Origin: Hyaloscypha bicolor E
Lineage: Eukaryota > Ascomycota > Leotiomycetes > Helotiales > Hyaloscyphaceae
Assembly (NCBI RefSeq): GCF_002865645.1
Contig: NW_020194628.1
Location: 620,001 to 684,000, forward strand
Direction: 5' to 3'
DNA length: 64,000 nucleotides
The position numbers and the translations under genes were made by a program. The notes under the pieces are model-generated. The model made no database searches. It saw nothing but the letters and a program-made list of their open reading frames with translations, and had not been told where the DNA came from. Positions 48,497 through 61,100 of the stretch are shown here, piece by piece. The stretch's first letter is position 1. Every line of letters begins with the position of its first letter.

Positions 48497-48790
48497 TTTC
48501 TGTTGCACGCGGAGCACTATATTCTCAAAAGACTAATATCCGAGCATTCGAAGCATCTCGCTAACGCGAACCACTTGGTAAAAAGCCCTCGTAACCTTCC
48601 GAACTGAAAATTGACTTCTGTTGCACATCGAGCAATCTATTTTTAAACAACCCAATTCCTAGAATTGAATCCGACGTGAACCCACTTGGTACCCTCGTCG
48701 CGGGAACTCCCTCCTCGTGGACTCCCAAACAAAGTGCAACGTCTCTCTTCTGTTGCATATCGAGCACTTGATTCTCGTCAAGCTCCAATC
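48497..48790 (-). repeat. Three diverged repeats of about 120-130 bp, coding for LxVQQK motifs on the minus strand
   Basis: On the plus strand the word TTCTGTTGCA followed by CGAGCA (or a one-base variant) recurs near 48499, 48618 and 48749, each followed by TTCTC-like sequence. AACCCACTTGGTA-like words recur between them. On the minus strand the copies read as LDMQQK, LDVQQK and LRVQQK, two of them in one open frame (48788-48561). The third copy is in another frame, so the array is partly decayed. Downstream on the same strand, KVGWDKQMVDVELL and VTRTRLPYNVGQ also look coding. Confidence 0.45.
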
Positions 48791-51213
48791 TGGTAAAATG
48801 AACTGCGTGTTGATTACACCAACTAACCAGCTAAAACCCCCTATAAGACGTACAAATATAGTACGATCTGGAGAGAGAGAGTCATTAGGTTCGCGTGACT
48901 GGTTATTCGTTTGGTAGGTTTCGATCTGTAGAGTATACGACAGGGGTTGTGGCTTGGCTCGGATCTCGTGTGCTGGTGGACCAGTGGGAGGATACACAGT
49001 AAGTAGCCTTGTGTTTTGCCTGGGGTTGATTGATGGCCCCCTGAGCATTTCGGTTCAGGGCATTTCTCACTAGGGAGTTTTTCATATCGAGACTTGTGGA
49101 GATCAATCTCAATTGAGTTTATGGCAAGTGGAGCTGGCACGGTACGCTCCAAATATGATTGTGCGACGCCGCGTTGTCTGCGGAGAAAGTGTTTGGATTT
49201 GGCATATAGTCCTACCCCTATTTCCTGGGAATGGACTCCTGACGTACTATGTGGCATAAGAGATATACACTGGGACTTATGATTAATATGGAGGCTCCCC
49301 TATATCTCAGGTCACCCACCAGACGGGAAAGTACCGTGAGTTCCACATTCCCCTCCCCGCAATATAAATCACGGGCGGATATCATTTCTCAACAAGTTAA
49401 TTCCAACTCCATATGATCCCTAAATAACCGAGTCCTAACATCGCAGCCTATAGCCGGAATAGCCCTAGTACCAGAACTCTTCCCCTTAATCCCTAGAAAT
49501 AATTAGAAATTTAGATCTTCCATTTACCGAATGGGCTTGCATCTCAACGAACGATAACTCCAACCTCCAATACAGTAACACCTTCTCATTTCCCCGGTCC
49601 CCACACCTTTTCACGGGGCACCGCAAATCCCCCACATCCCATCCGCAAACCAGAAACCGAAAATCGAAATCTCAGCATAGCCGTTTCCCGACCCCGTGTT
49701 CACAGTCCGCCGTTCGCAAAGGCAATCGGAGATCAGCGCCAGCGAGTCCTAACCCCCCTCGAAGTATAGATTGACGATCACCACGCCGAGCGAAAACACA
49801 AACTATTCACCTGACCGAAGATCATGAAAGAGACTAACTTATCATCTTTCTCGTGTTTCAAAAGGGATCGAAATAAGAGGCGGAGTGACGGCCACGACTG
49901 CGATTTTGTGTCTTACCGTACTGTACCAGCAAGCACAGTCCACGGGTTCGCGGCTCGTGGCGGTGAAGCCCCGTGCACGGCCTTCCTGGTGGTGCTGAGG
50001 TGCAGCTAGGTACTGCACTGCACTCCCATCTCGATAGGGGGTGAGCTTATTTGGACCACGGACGCTTGGGGCTCGTTCCTATGATCGAGAACTGGTGTGG
50101 GTGTGAGTGGGTAAGACCTCCATTTGCAACCCGAGGACTTTTTTCGAAACGGGGTGGACTGGTAGAGATCTGTGACGGGACTATGAACTATTTATAGAAA
50201 TTATTTTTACGGGTTTTGGATCGCCTGGAGTTGTGGGGGAGGTAAGGGGAGCGCTGTTTGGCGGGGATGGAGAAGGTTTGTAGAGATAGTGAGAGGAGAG
50301 ATGGGAGTGAAGAGAATTCGTTCCCGCCCTCTGTATCACGCAGACCTCTCGGATAAACCATGACGCAGCTTACCAAAACAGCCCGCGAGGATGCGAGATA
50401 TCGCTGTCATACCTCACTCACCGCAACTCTAATTTTCCCAATTCCAATTGAATTGGGAGGCGGCGAGTGGATTTGGGAGGAAAGAGATTATCGGCAGTCT
50501 ACATGCGACGATTGTGTGGAGAACCCTGTCACAGATCTTTGCTGAAGAGGGACGGGAGAGGAGAGATGAGGCTGAAGCCGGCGGGAAGAACAGGGCGGGA
50601 GGGCGAGCCTGCCGCTGTGTCGAGGAGACGCGTACCAGGAAAGTGGTAATTTTGTTCGACGGGATGTGCGTGGGGTCATGCCGTCTTGGTGGGAAGGATC
50701 TCGGACGAGGATCGTGCTTCGCTCATCATGACGTTGAAGATGAACATTGACAGTGAATGATGGGAATGGGGAAGCTCGGGGAACGGAGACCCGCACTCCG
50801 GGGTGCTTCACATTGAATGGGTCTACCAGCTAAAAACTCGCTATAAGGATGGGGTTTTTGTCGCTGATTCTTAAGGATATACTGAGTATCCTCACAACGA
50901 GGTGTGGCACACAACAGAATTAATCCCTGCGGGGCCACCAGATGTATCCTCAAAAGCAAGGATATCCTTATCTCGAGTATCCTGAAAATAGAGTTTTTAC
51001 CGTACTCACCAGGACAGCACAAAAGGCGTCTGTACGCTCGGACGGTCTGGATCAAGTGATGGTGGAAGAAGTCCGTGTGTTGCATTGAAGAACCTAAATG
51101 GGCCAATGAGGGGATTAGGATGGGAAGAATTCGAGATTGGCGGGGTTAATGTGTTGATTTTTGCGATTGCGTTGGTGATCGACATGATGTGCGTCGTTGG
51201 CTGTTGCTTTGCT

Positions 51214-51256
51214 GATCGATCGATTGATTGATTGATTGATTGCTTGCTTGCTTGCC
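51214..51256. repeat. GATT/GCTT compound microsatellite
   Basis: GATC, then about five GATT and three GCTT units in tandem. Confidence 0.85.
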
Positions 51257-54200
51257 TGCTGCGAGTGCGCGTTGTCGTACAGAGCGGACGGGGGCGGTGG
51301 GTGGTTCAAAAGGGGGTCCGTGGGTACGGCAGGTAATGAGTCTGAGGCGCAGCCTGTGATTGGTGGTAGAACTCCCCGTCTCAAAACGTGTCTTTTGGCA
51401 GGAGCTTGGAGAGTTTGGCCAGGAAGGACGGTACGGTACCACGGTGCAGCGCTACGTTTCAGCAGTGTGATGGCAGCGTGATGACAGCATGGCACCCCGC
51501 CGCGCCAGGTTCCGTTTCTAAATCCAGCGTTCTGCGGATGGAGCTTAGGGTTTGAAACAGACATGAGGGAGCGGGGTCAACTCTCTCCCTGCTCATCCAA
51601 TTTCAGGGGCAGCAACGACATCCCGCTTATCTGTGTTTCCACTCAGGAAATTGACCTTGGGACCCTCGGCATCCAGATGGATGGCGGAGATGCTCTCTTG
51701 GACTGGTAATTGAAGCGAAGTACGCCTGTCCTCCATCAGTGAGAGTGTCTCCCGAGAGCTTTAGCTTTTTCTCTGTGCCTCTTTTTTGGCCGAGAGCGAG
51801 GGCTTTCCGTCTGCTTTTAGAAACATCTCCACGGAGTCATCGTGTTCGAGAAGCAGGAGGGGTTGACGAACGAGAAAAGAGAAGTCAAGATATGGAGAAG
51901 GTTTTGCCGGAATGCAGAAGGGGGATAATGTTTTGGGGGGTGGGGGGCAGGGAGTATTTGTGTTCCTGCCTGATTGCGGCGCAGTCTTCTGTTTTGTCGT
52001 GAGTTGGAGATAGTGGTCCTCAATCATCCAATCCTTTCAGATTCTGGTCTTTTGAGGAAAGGTGCAAGGACAAGCCTTCGGCATACTTGTATGCATCCCT
52101 TCGCACCGATCCAAACTAAGCAATGCGTGAATTGGAATGGATCGTGCTCAGCTCTGGGTCGTTTCCGGACGGGAAGAGTCAATCCTGCTGAAGAAAGTTT
52201 GGAAGGCGTGACCTGCGTCCGCGGGGCTGGATCCCATGACGGGATGGATTATGCGGGACGGACCTCAACGCATAGCATGGCGTCGGCGGGGCTGTTCAAA
52301 CACAGGAATGATCTGAGAGATAACTGGGAATGTTATGTTGCTCATCTACGAAGTAAAGCCTTGATGTTGGCTTGGAATAATGCATTGGGACGACCTCAAG
52401 CCCGTGCTGTGACTTGGCTTGGAGCAATAAATGGGTGAGGATCGAGATTCCCAATGCTTGACGATGGGGGCTGCTTGTTCCTGACGGGAAGCACCTTGAT
52501 GAAGCCATCGTCAAAGCTTGGCTTTGATATCCAACTTTGTCGATCCAATATAGCGCAACCCCACATCAAAAATCAAAATCGATTTGAAAGGCTGTAGAGG
52601 AACCACGTATCTGGTTCACGACTCCGCCTCAGCATGATTGCGTGCAAGTTGTGTCTGGCAAACGCTTTGACATCTGCTAGTTGTAGTTTCTGGGCGTGGA
52701 ACTAACGGCTCGATGAGGCTAGATCTCCGCCCGATTGGGTTTTTTTCAGGGTTGATGCTTCGAGGCTCGGATGTCTCCCAGACACTGACGGGAGGCATTG
52801 GGATTTAAGGCTAGAGCAAGACTGTGGGAGTCAGGGAAATGGATAGTCTTTCGGATCTTCGGATTGTGGGGAGAGTTTGTGATTGGGGGTTCCGAAGGAG
52901 ATTACTTCAGACGAGGTGCAGGACGCTGAAAGTTGGAGAAGTGTGGCATTTCGATGCCATGGATTGCTTGGCCGGGACTTCTGGGAGGATCCGTAGGGCG
53001 TACGAAGTTGGAAGAGACTTGTGAAATTATTTTTAGATAGTTAAGACTTGGTTCCTGCCGTCTGGAGCAGCCTGGAATCGAGAGGCTCATGCGGTTTACA
53101 CAGTGTACGATCGACAGGGGTTTGTGTATGGCGCACGTGATGTGAAAAACTAAACGCTGCCAGTGTTGAAAATCCCATACCCACCAGTTCTCGAAATTAA
53201 TGTATATCGAGAGCATATATGATGATCCGTTTTTGAAAGCAGGCAATCAAACTTAATACGTTCTGTTCTCCATGAATGATCTGCCGTCACAACGGCCAAC
53301 CATCGGGATCCAAGCGTTGCCGATCAGGAGCGAGCCGAGTCATTCAATTCGAACATCAATGCATGAACCTTGTCCTTAAGGATGGCGCAACAATAGTAGG
53401 ATCGGCTAGCAAACTTGCCTTGCTAGTTGTAGCTAATAACTAACCACGCGACGCGAGGCGAGGCGAGCGGCGTCATTTCCTAAGCCATGACTAGCAGACT
53501 GCCATGTGTGAAAAACGTGGCACTTTCGCTATCACACTACGCCCAACTGAAGTGTGCTGATGTAGATCGCGGTTGGAATCTTGAGTCTTTGACAGACCAC
53601 AAGACAGGGAACGGCGTGATGTAGACACAGCTGAAATGAATCCAAACAATCAGGGTAGGGAGGAGGAAAGATATTTGCCGGCTTTGCATTGAGGGATAGA
53701 TAGATAGAGGAGGAGGCAGACACGGCAATGCGTATGCAGCTACCTTCCTTGCCCGGACGCGCCGGCACAGGCCGAAGGGAAACCAACGTGGGACTCATGG
53801 GATGGAGATCTGGAGATAGAGGCAAACGGCGGGCTGGAAGAGCCCTGCGGTGTTCCTCGGCGAAGGTCGTCGCTCATTGGATTCGATGCAAATTCGAATG
53901 TTCCATGTGGCTTGACGAAGGCCCGAGGAAGAGGTAGCTAACGATGCAGGTTTCACTCGTGCTGCCAATCGCCGCGACTCGCTAGCTGCGATGTCTTCGC
54001 ATCGAAAATGTTCCTCGGTTGTTCTACGCAGGTGGAGGCAATGTTTGACGTCGTGGAGACGCCGTGCGAGTGCAACGGGGGACGTTAGTCAGTGCGGTGT
54101 GTCCGGAAACAAATAACCAATTTGTAGGTGCCCGTCTGTATGTGGATTCGCGATGAAAAATGTCTGCGGCTAATATTACTGGATTGACGATGGTTGGTGT

Positions 54201-56522
54201 GCCGGTGATTTTCGCGGCCCGGAGTGGAGGGATGGCTGGGAGCCACGCTGCTTGGCAGACGAGGAGGAGTTGGCAGTTGGTAGAGGATTGGAATCTTTGG
54301 AGATAATTGTGGTTAGAAGAGGATTTGTTTTGAGGTCGGAGAAAGATGCACCTTGATATGTTTTGTTTTTGTTGGAGGTGCAGAGTTGCTTTTTACTATT
54401 GGGGTCTGGACCTCGTGTGCTTCATTTTGCTGTGGTGAGTTATTGCATCTTAGATTCACATGCAGAACTCTTCTATTCTTCTTGGTGACGACAAGAAACA
54501 TGCTGAGTTTGCATTACAGTGCATTAGCATGCTACTGGTAGATTGACAGCTACCATCTGGGAGACAATCGGGTTCTGAAGGTTCCGCGTTGACATCTTTC
54601 ACCTGAACATCAACCGTCTAGCGAGTGAGATGCGTAGAAACTTGAATTGGGCTCAACGTTGGGACAATGGATGAAACGATCAAGATGTGAAAAAAAAGAG
54701 CTTTAAGGAAGCAAGCTGGAACGGTGTTACCGAAGTTGGTCTATCGTTTCTGAGCCTGTCAAGATGTCGGGGTACCGCTTGCAGTTGCGTGCCTTGTCTT
54801 AAAGACCTCGGATCGGGAAGGTGTTGCGATCCATAACTTCGATCGCTGGGTTTCCAGAAGGCCCGGCGTACAAGAAAGGGGCATCTTTCATTATTCTCTG
54901 ACAAGTATCGTTGCCAGTAAATGTTTCTTGGATCCTTGAAATACTGGTATCTTCGTGTGGTGCAACAGATACTCGTACGATGTGGCCCCGGATTAAGGTT
55001 TTGTCCAGCAAGGGCAAGGTCACACGATGGCGCAGTGATATTCCCGTGGGAGGTTACATTCCATGGGGCAGATCATTTTTTGGGGACGCGATTGGGTGGT
55101 AAGCTCAACGGGCTTCCGTCACCGCCAACCCGGTTTCTTCCATGACGAATTTGGCATTCGTTGGCGAGTGAAGTGGCGTCCCCGAATTCGTCGTCGTGGA
55201 GTGTGGTTGGTTGTTGCACTTGAATTTTGGATGTTGTGAAGTGCCGTGATGTTTTTGTATGTGGCGAAACACATGTCCAGAGGCGTTGAAGATGTGGAGC
55301 TGAAGTGAAAAGGATGTCTTGCTCGCCACGTGCCCTGTCAAGACATCATGTCAAGGACTCGTTGGATCAAGAAAAAGGCGCAAGCGTCCTTCGAATGTTC
55401 CATCGGAGTCGTGTTCCAATTTGCTGGAACGTCGTATAATCGTATTCGTGGCCTCATAGGGCAGTGTTATCGACATGAGTAGGTACTGCCATACAACCCA
55501 GATCTTCGGCCAAATTCACTAGTGGGGGATTCCCTACCTCCTGGGAGATCTGTATGACACCCGAAAAGAGACCTCTTTCAGATTGGGACAATTTGGGAGA
55601 CCTGTTTCTGGAAGAGCACGCCCGCTTGTCTGTGATTCCGTCGGAGATTTATCCGTCTTCGGACCGTTGGACTTTCTTTATCCAACATGCCTACCACGTA
55701 TCAGTCCGTAGGAAGTCTTGCCCACGTTTGCCTGGGGGCAATAACGGCACCGCCGAAGAAGCAACGACCTGCAGAGTGGCTCTCACACGAAGTCTTGTTG
55801 TGTGCCGGGCATGTGTAGAAGCATTCGAGTTCGAGCAGAAAGAAACCCGTTGAAGGTTCCTGGCCGAGCTTGACGAAGGACCCTTCCTCCTTTTTCCTGG
55901 GAAAAGAGTCCCAGGAAGCACGGTCCCGGACGCTGGGCTGGATTGGGCTGCTGGATCTCACGACAGATATCCCCTCGATCTTGTCAGGGAGTAGGGGGTG
56001 GGAGAGGGGGGTGTGACACCATTGGGACGTTCCTTGCAAAACGACCAGGAATGGTTCCCCCCCAGAGCACCAGGGGGGTGGCCCCAGAATCGCGGGAAAC
56101 GTCGCGCGGGACATGGGTCGAAGAAGCAAAGAAGTGCTTGCCTTGGGCCCTGGCATAGAGCTGCAGTGCTTCAGTGCTGCGTGCAGCGTGCTGCAGAACG
56201 CTGCAGAAGCCATCACTCCCACGTCGGGAAGGGTGTGTTGAACAGATGGAGGTAAATTTAACGCGCTCACGCAAGAGGAGGGGCAGGTACAATACAGACT
56301 ACAGGACTGGAGGACCCGCGCTGCCGCGATGCCGCTGTCAGCGAGGCGTTCGACGCCCCTTTGACAGCTCGGGGCAGGGTCCAACAGTCAGCATGCCTGG
56401 CCACCTTCAGCAGTTCCAGAACACTAACGATTCTCCACGCAGACTGCATCCGGTATTCCCTGGGAGCTAACAGCTTTCCGGCGAAACTGAACGGTGCTAA
56501 TGCAGAGTACCTCGGCCACCAA

Positions 56523-56555
56523 CAGTAGTGCAGCAGTAGTGCAGCAGTAGTGCAG
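56523..56555. repeat. 11-bp tandem repeat, three copies
   Basis: Three perfect direct copies of CAGTAGTGCAG in non-coding DNA. Confidence 0.9.
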
Positions 56556-57156
56556 CACTGGTCGGTTCTCACCTCAGTGCCTCAAGTGCCTCACACTGTT
56601 ACACAGAGTCACAGCACGAGAAATGTACGCGGCGGGGCAGTGGGGGTGACACAACTGCTGCTGGTACCTGCCAGTCCCCAGTCCCAACCCAACCAGCCCT
56701 CAGCCACGCAGAAGTGTGGTGGTACCGTTCTCCGTACTGCACAGTCCAGTCAGGAAGTATTACAAATTGACCAGCGAGGGGCGCCACAGCCTGCGCCTCG
56801 CCCGCCTCGCCATTGGCAGAGCCGTTCCAGGTCCAGCTCCGAGGCCAGGAGACGTCATCCGCAGCCTCTGGTGGCGCTCTGGGGTGTCCTCCCGCCCAAC
56901 TTTTGCTTCCCAGACCCCGGCCGCGACCAGTGGACCACAGCTCATCTGCAGCAGTTCTGGTGAGGGTCATGTTTTCCCTGAGTTCTCTGTTGGCCTGCCG
57001 GCCTGCCGCAGCGAACCGACCGCACGGGCAGGCAGCCAGCAACAGCCAGACTCACCAGCATCAACCAGCATCATCCCTCCTGGTCAACTTGACCGCGGCA
57101 TTGGCTCGCTGCTGCACCTCGAATCACAACCTGCAGGCCACTGGCCAGGGCCAGGG

Positions 57157-57190
57157 CCATCGCCCATCGCCCCATCGCCCCATCGCCCAT
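57157..57190. repeat. CATCGCCC-type short tandem repeat
   Basis: Four or so imperfect units of CATCGCCC(C), in the GC-rich region before the Far1/Ste5-like gene. Confidence 0.8.
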
Positions 57191-57625
57191 CTTGCCAAAC
57201 CGCAGCAGGGCCCCCCTACCCTCCCCGAACGGTCGACGAACGTCCAAGCAACAGCGGCCGTGAGCCGGCGAAGGAAGGATGGAAGTCGGAGGGCAGGCAC
57301 AAGGGCACAAAGGCACAACACAAATCGAAGCATCGTGGGGCGGCCGGTTCCTCTGTGGAATTGGACCCGATATTGTCTGCTGAACCATGAAGGCTGCTGC
57401 AGTGCTGTTGTCGCGTCTCAGACTTCCAGTGCGTGGTGCCGGCATCGAATCCTCGAATCATCGAACAATCCAACAATTGACATATCAGATCAAGTGCCTC
57501 CTCGCCAGGAACGACGCTCCCTCCAGCCTCTGCCGCGCAGCCCTGACTGCCGTCGAGACTCGAGAGGGACGCCCCTGGTCAGATCCTCCCACCAACGGAA
57601 GCCTCGAATGACGGCGCACACTTCT

Positions 57626-57645
57626 CCCCCCCCCCCCCCCCCCCC
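57626..57645. repeat. Poly-C run (20 C)
   Basis: Twenty uninterrupted cytosines, followed by two copies of CTCCCCTCGCCT. It lies about 490 bp upstream of the Far1/Ste5-like start codon. Confidence 0.9.
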
Positions 57646-58132
57646 TCTCCCCTCGCCTCTCCCCTCGCCTCTGCCCAGTCGCTCCACACGTCCTTCTTCC
57701 ATTAATGCCATTGCCCTTCCTTGACGGCCCACAGAAAGATTCCCTCTTCAACACTCAATTCAATGCAATCGCTGTGCGATCACCCCTCGTTCCTCTGAGC
57801 TCTCTGCAGCGCAATCAATCGCCTCGCCGGCACATGTAGCCCGCCCAGCTCACGGCTGCAACTTCGCGGAGTGCCCAGCCCCGTCTTGGGTTTACCGAAA
57901 ATCCAGAAGATCTGTCGTCTCCAGCTCAAGGCCAGCCTCGCCCCGGCGGCCCCCAACCCTACTTGTATACGCCTGTGTCGTGCGTGAAACAGTTACAGGA
58001 GGCCGGAACCCAATATAATCGGCCTAGGAGTGCCATTCGACTCCGCAGCCCCTCCCGCGCTGCTGGGAGACCTCTGCTCTTGCGAGGCACGTCGTCGAGG
58101 TCTGCAACAGCCGCAGACATTGCTCCGGATAC

Positions 58133-61100
58133 ATGTCGAAAGGCTTCTTCGGCCACTCGTCCCCCTTCCACCGCGACCCGACCCCGTCTTCTGCGACCAG
58201 CGCCGCCCCTAAGCCTCGCCCGCACAAAGAACTCGACCAGGTTTCTGCGTTGTATGAGCTTGGACTGCTCAGCAACCCGGATAAAAGACCTAGGAGGCGA
58301 GCAGCAACGACCGGGGACCAGGAGCAACCTAGTGGAGCACGCGTTGCAGGATTTCTGACCCATACCCATACCCGTTCCAATCCCAATCCTCATCCCCAAG
58401 GGAGTCTAGACGTCCAAAAGAGTACGTAGCGGCCTATGCCAATTTTTGCCTCTACTCCGCCCCTCTGAGCCGTTGGTGATCCGATGCGACTGTTGACCTC
58501 CCGACTAACCCTTCCGTGCTCCACAGAAACCTCATCTCATATGACAGTTGACTCTCCTCGCCTCTCAGAGCAGTCATCCAAGTCGAAGCCGTCGCTATCA
58601 TCGCTCCATTCGAGAGAGCCCTTGCTGGGAACGGGCGACCTGCGCAAGCGAGCGGGAGGAGGCATGGCAGGAATGTTGGACACCGACAGAAGTCGTACAC
58701 GGCGGGAGAGGACGTTTGTGGGGAGCGAGTGCGCTGTGTGTGAAGAGCCTTTGGAGCACACCCTTCGCGGCGAGCGGATACTGCAGTTCTCGTGCGGCCA
58801 TGTGTCCCACGAAGCGTGCTTCTACGAGTACATCAAGGAGTTCGAGTCGCAGTACTGCCCGACGTGCAACGCGCCATTGGGCCTGGATACAAGCAGAGGA
58901 GGGAATGTGCTGGACATTGGTAAGAGATTCAACGGTGGTTCGTGCTCCCAACCAGATAGAGCTGATGCGAGACCTCCTTTTAGAGAAGCTAAGTAGTATT
59001 GTGCGATCAGTGTCGGCGAGCGACCAGTCGACACGCTCCAACCAAACTCCTACTCCCACCCCGTGGGACAGCCAGACCGTACGGCCGCGCAGCAGAAGCT
59101 CGAATGCGGGACCACCGCCCAGAGATGCCCGGGACAGCAGCAGAGATTCAAGAGACAGCAACAATGGAGGAGGAAGCAGTAGAGATAGCAGGGACAGCAG
59201 GGATCGAGCTGGCAGATTCACCACCCAACAGCCACCGCGAGCTGGACACAACCGGAACGATTCAGAGGTCACTGGTGCTCCATCATCTCTTGGCTACCCA
59301 GAGACGACAACAAGTGGGCCTCCTCGGCGACACGACTACGACGTCCAGTCCATGGAGACAAGCCTCATCAGCCCAAGAGCAAGCGTCACCAGAAACCCCA
59401 TACCCGCCCCATCCGTCAGCGTGCGTTCCGAGTTCCCGACCCTGAATCGGTCTCGTCAACAACAGACGCTTACTTGCCTTGTCACTGTCGAAGTTCCGGA
59501 CAACAAGTGGCGACCTGACCCTGATGATCTACGAAGCGCACCTCCTCTACCAGCACCCCGGCCCGAAGATACTTATGCTCGGCCACCATCTCCAGCACAA
59601 AGTGCTCCACGATTCTACCCATATGAGCCCCCTGAGGTGTTGGAAGAAATCACCGAAAGCCTTAGAAACAGAGTAGAGAATTGGCATGGCCTGGATTTCA
59701 ATAGGTTAGTACTCTCCCCGGTGCCGGATCTGATCTCAGCTAATAATATTGACAGATTCGGAAAACTACGTTTGTACGGTACAATCAGAGTCGGCAAAGA
59801 CAAGCAGTCTTGGCAAGAGCTGGAGTGTTTCCTATTTGCCGAGATGCTCATTTGCGTGAAAGAAAAGAAGGTTACTCTTCCTCAGCAATGGGATGATCCA
59901 AATACAGTACGCAAGAGCACACGATGCACGCTCAAAGGATCCATCTTGATCAAGAAGCACCTCAATGAGGTGACCGAATCTGGGACTGGTAAAGCCCAAC
60001 TTGGACAAACCGAAAAAATCACCATGTCTAATCTGCGACCTACAGAAGAGTATATTTTAACCCTCAGTCTATCGGTGGCCGAATTGCCATCGTTCCATTT
60101 GCGATTCGAGAACAGAAACCAATTGAAGCTCTGGCAACAAGCACTTCTAGACCTAAATGCTGTTGAGGGTTCTCCGATTAGAAGCCCAGACTACGAGTTG
60201 TCAGAGGAAGAGGAGGACTGGCAAAGGGTATCGAACCCCAAACGTGTCTCATCGGTCAACTCATCTTCGTATGGAGCCGGGCGCTCTGCAACGACTGCTC
60301 CAACAGAGTACACCGCTGCAACTCGAGGCATGCGACTTCCAGCGCCTGTTCATGTTCCCGTGGATATCGTTGTCGTCATTCCGATTTCTTCATCTATGCA
60401 GGGTGTGAAGATTAGTCTCGTACGTGATGCGCTGAAGTTTATGGTCCAAAATCTTGGCGACAGAGATCGCATGGGTTTGGTTACGTTTGGATCTAGCGGT
60501 GGAGCAGCACCCCTCGTTGGAATGACGACAAAGACTTGGAATGGATGGTCGAACATTCTAGCATCAGTCAGACCTGTTGGCCAGAAGAGCCATCGTGCTG
60601 ATGTTGTGGAGGGAGCCAATATCGCGATGGACCTGCTTATGCAGCGAAAGTCGAATAATCCCGTGGCTTCGATTCTCTTGATCAGCGACTCGTCGACCTC
60701 AGATGCTGAGAGCGTCGACTTCGTTGTATCAAGAGCAGAGGCGGCAAAGTAAGTTTATCCTTCCAACTACCAACCACTATAATCTAACCACTGCAGAATT
60801 GCCATTCATTCGTTCGGTCTTGGCATGACACACAAGCCTGATACGATGATAGAGTTATCTACTCGGACAAAAGCATCGTACACTTATGTCAAGGATTGGA
60901 TGATGTTGCGAGAATGTCTTGCGGGCTGCCTCGGCGCCATGCAAACCATGTCACATCAGAATGTGAAGCTCAAGCTACGGCTTCCCGAAGGATCACCAGC
61001 GAAATTCGTCAAGATTAGTGGTGCACTCCAAATCACGAAGCGCGCGACAGGCAAAGATGCCGAAGCTTCTCTAGGGGATCTCAGATTTGGTGACAAGAGA

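Larger units (their letters stand above)
47287..58132. other. Gene desert of about 10.8 kb with repeats
   Basis: No complete gene can be supported between the NLR and the Far1/Ste5-like gene. The region holds a coding-like fragment just after the NLR, a TTTCC microsatellite, an LxVQQK-coding repeat patch, a GATT microsatellite, an 11-bp tandem repeat, a CATCGCCC repeat and a 20-C run. From about 56.5 to 58.1 kb it is GC-rich with many Pro/Ser/Arg-coding shadows, which probably are promoter and leader of the downstream gene. Numerous 60-150-codon frames are mutually overlapping and lack domains. Confidence 0.5.

Noticed and set aside
56716..57724. Open frames of up to 303 codons on the plus strand
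   Set aside because: Region is GC-rich and includes a CATCGCCC repeat and a 20-C run. Translations are Pro/Ser/Arg low complexity in all frames, and no splice link to a domain was found.
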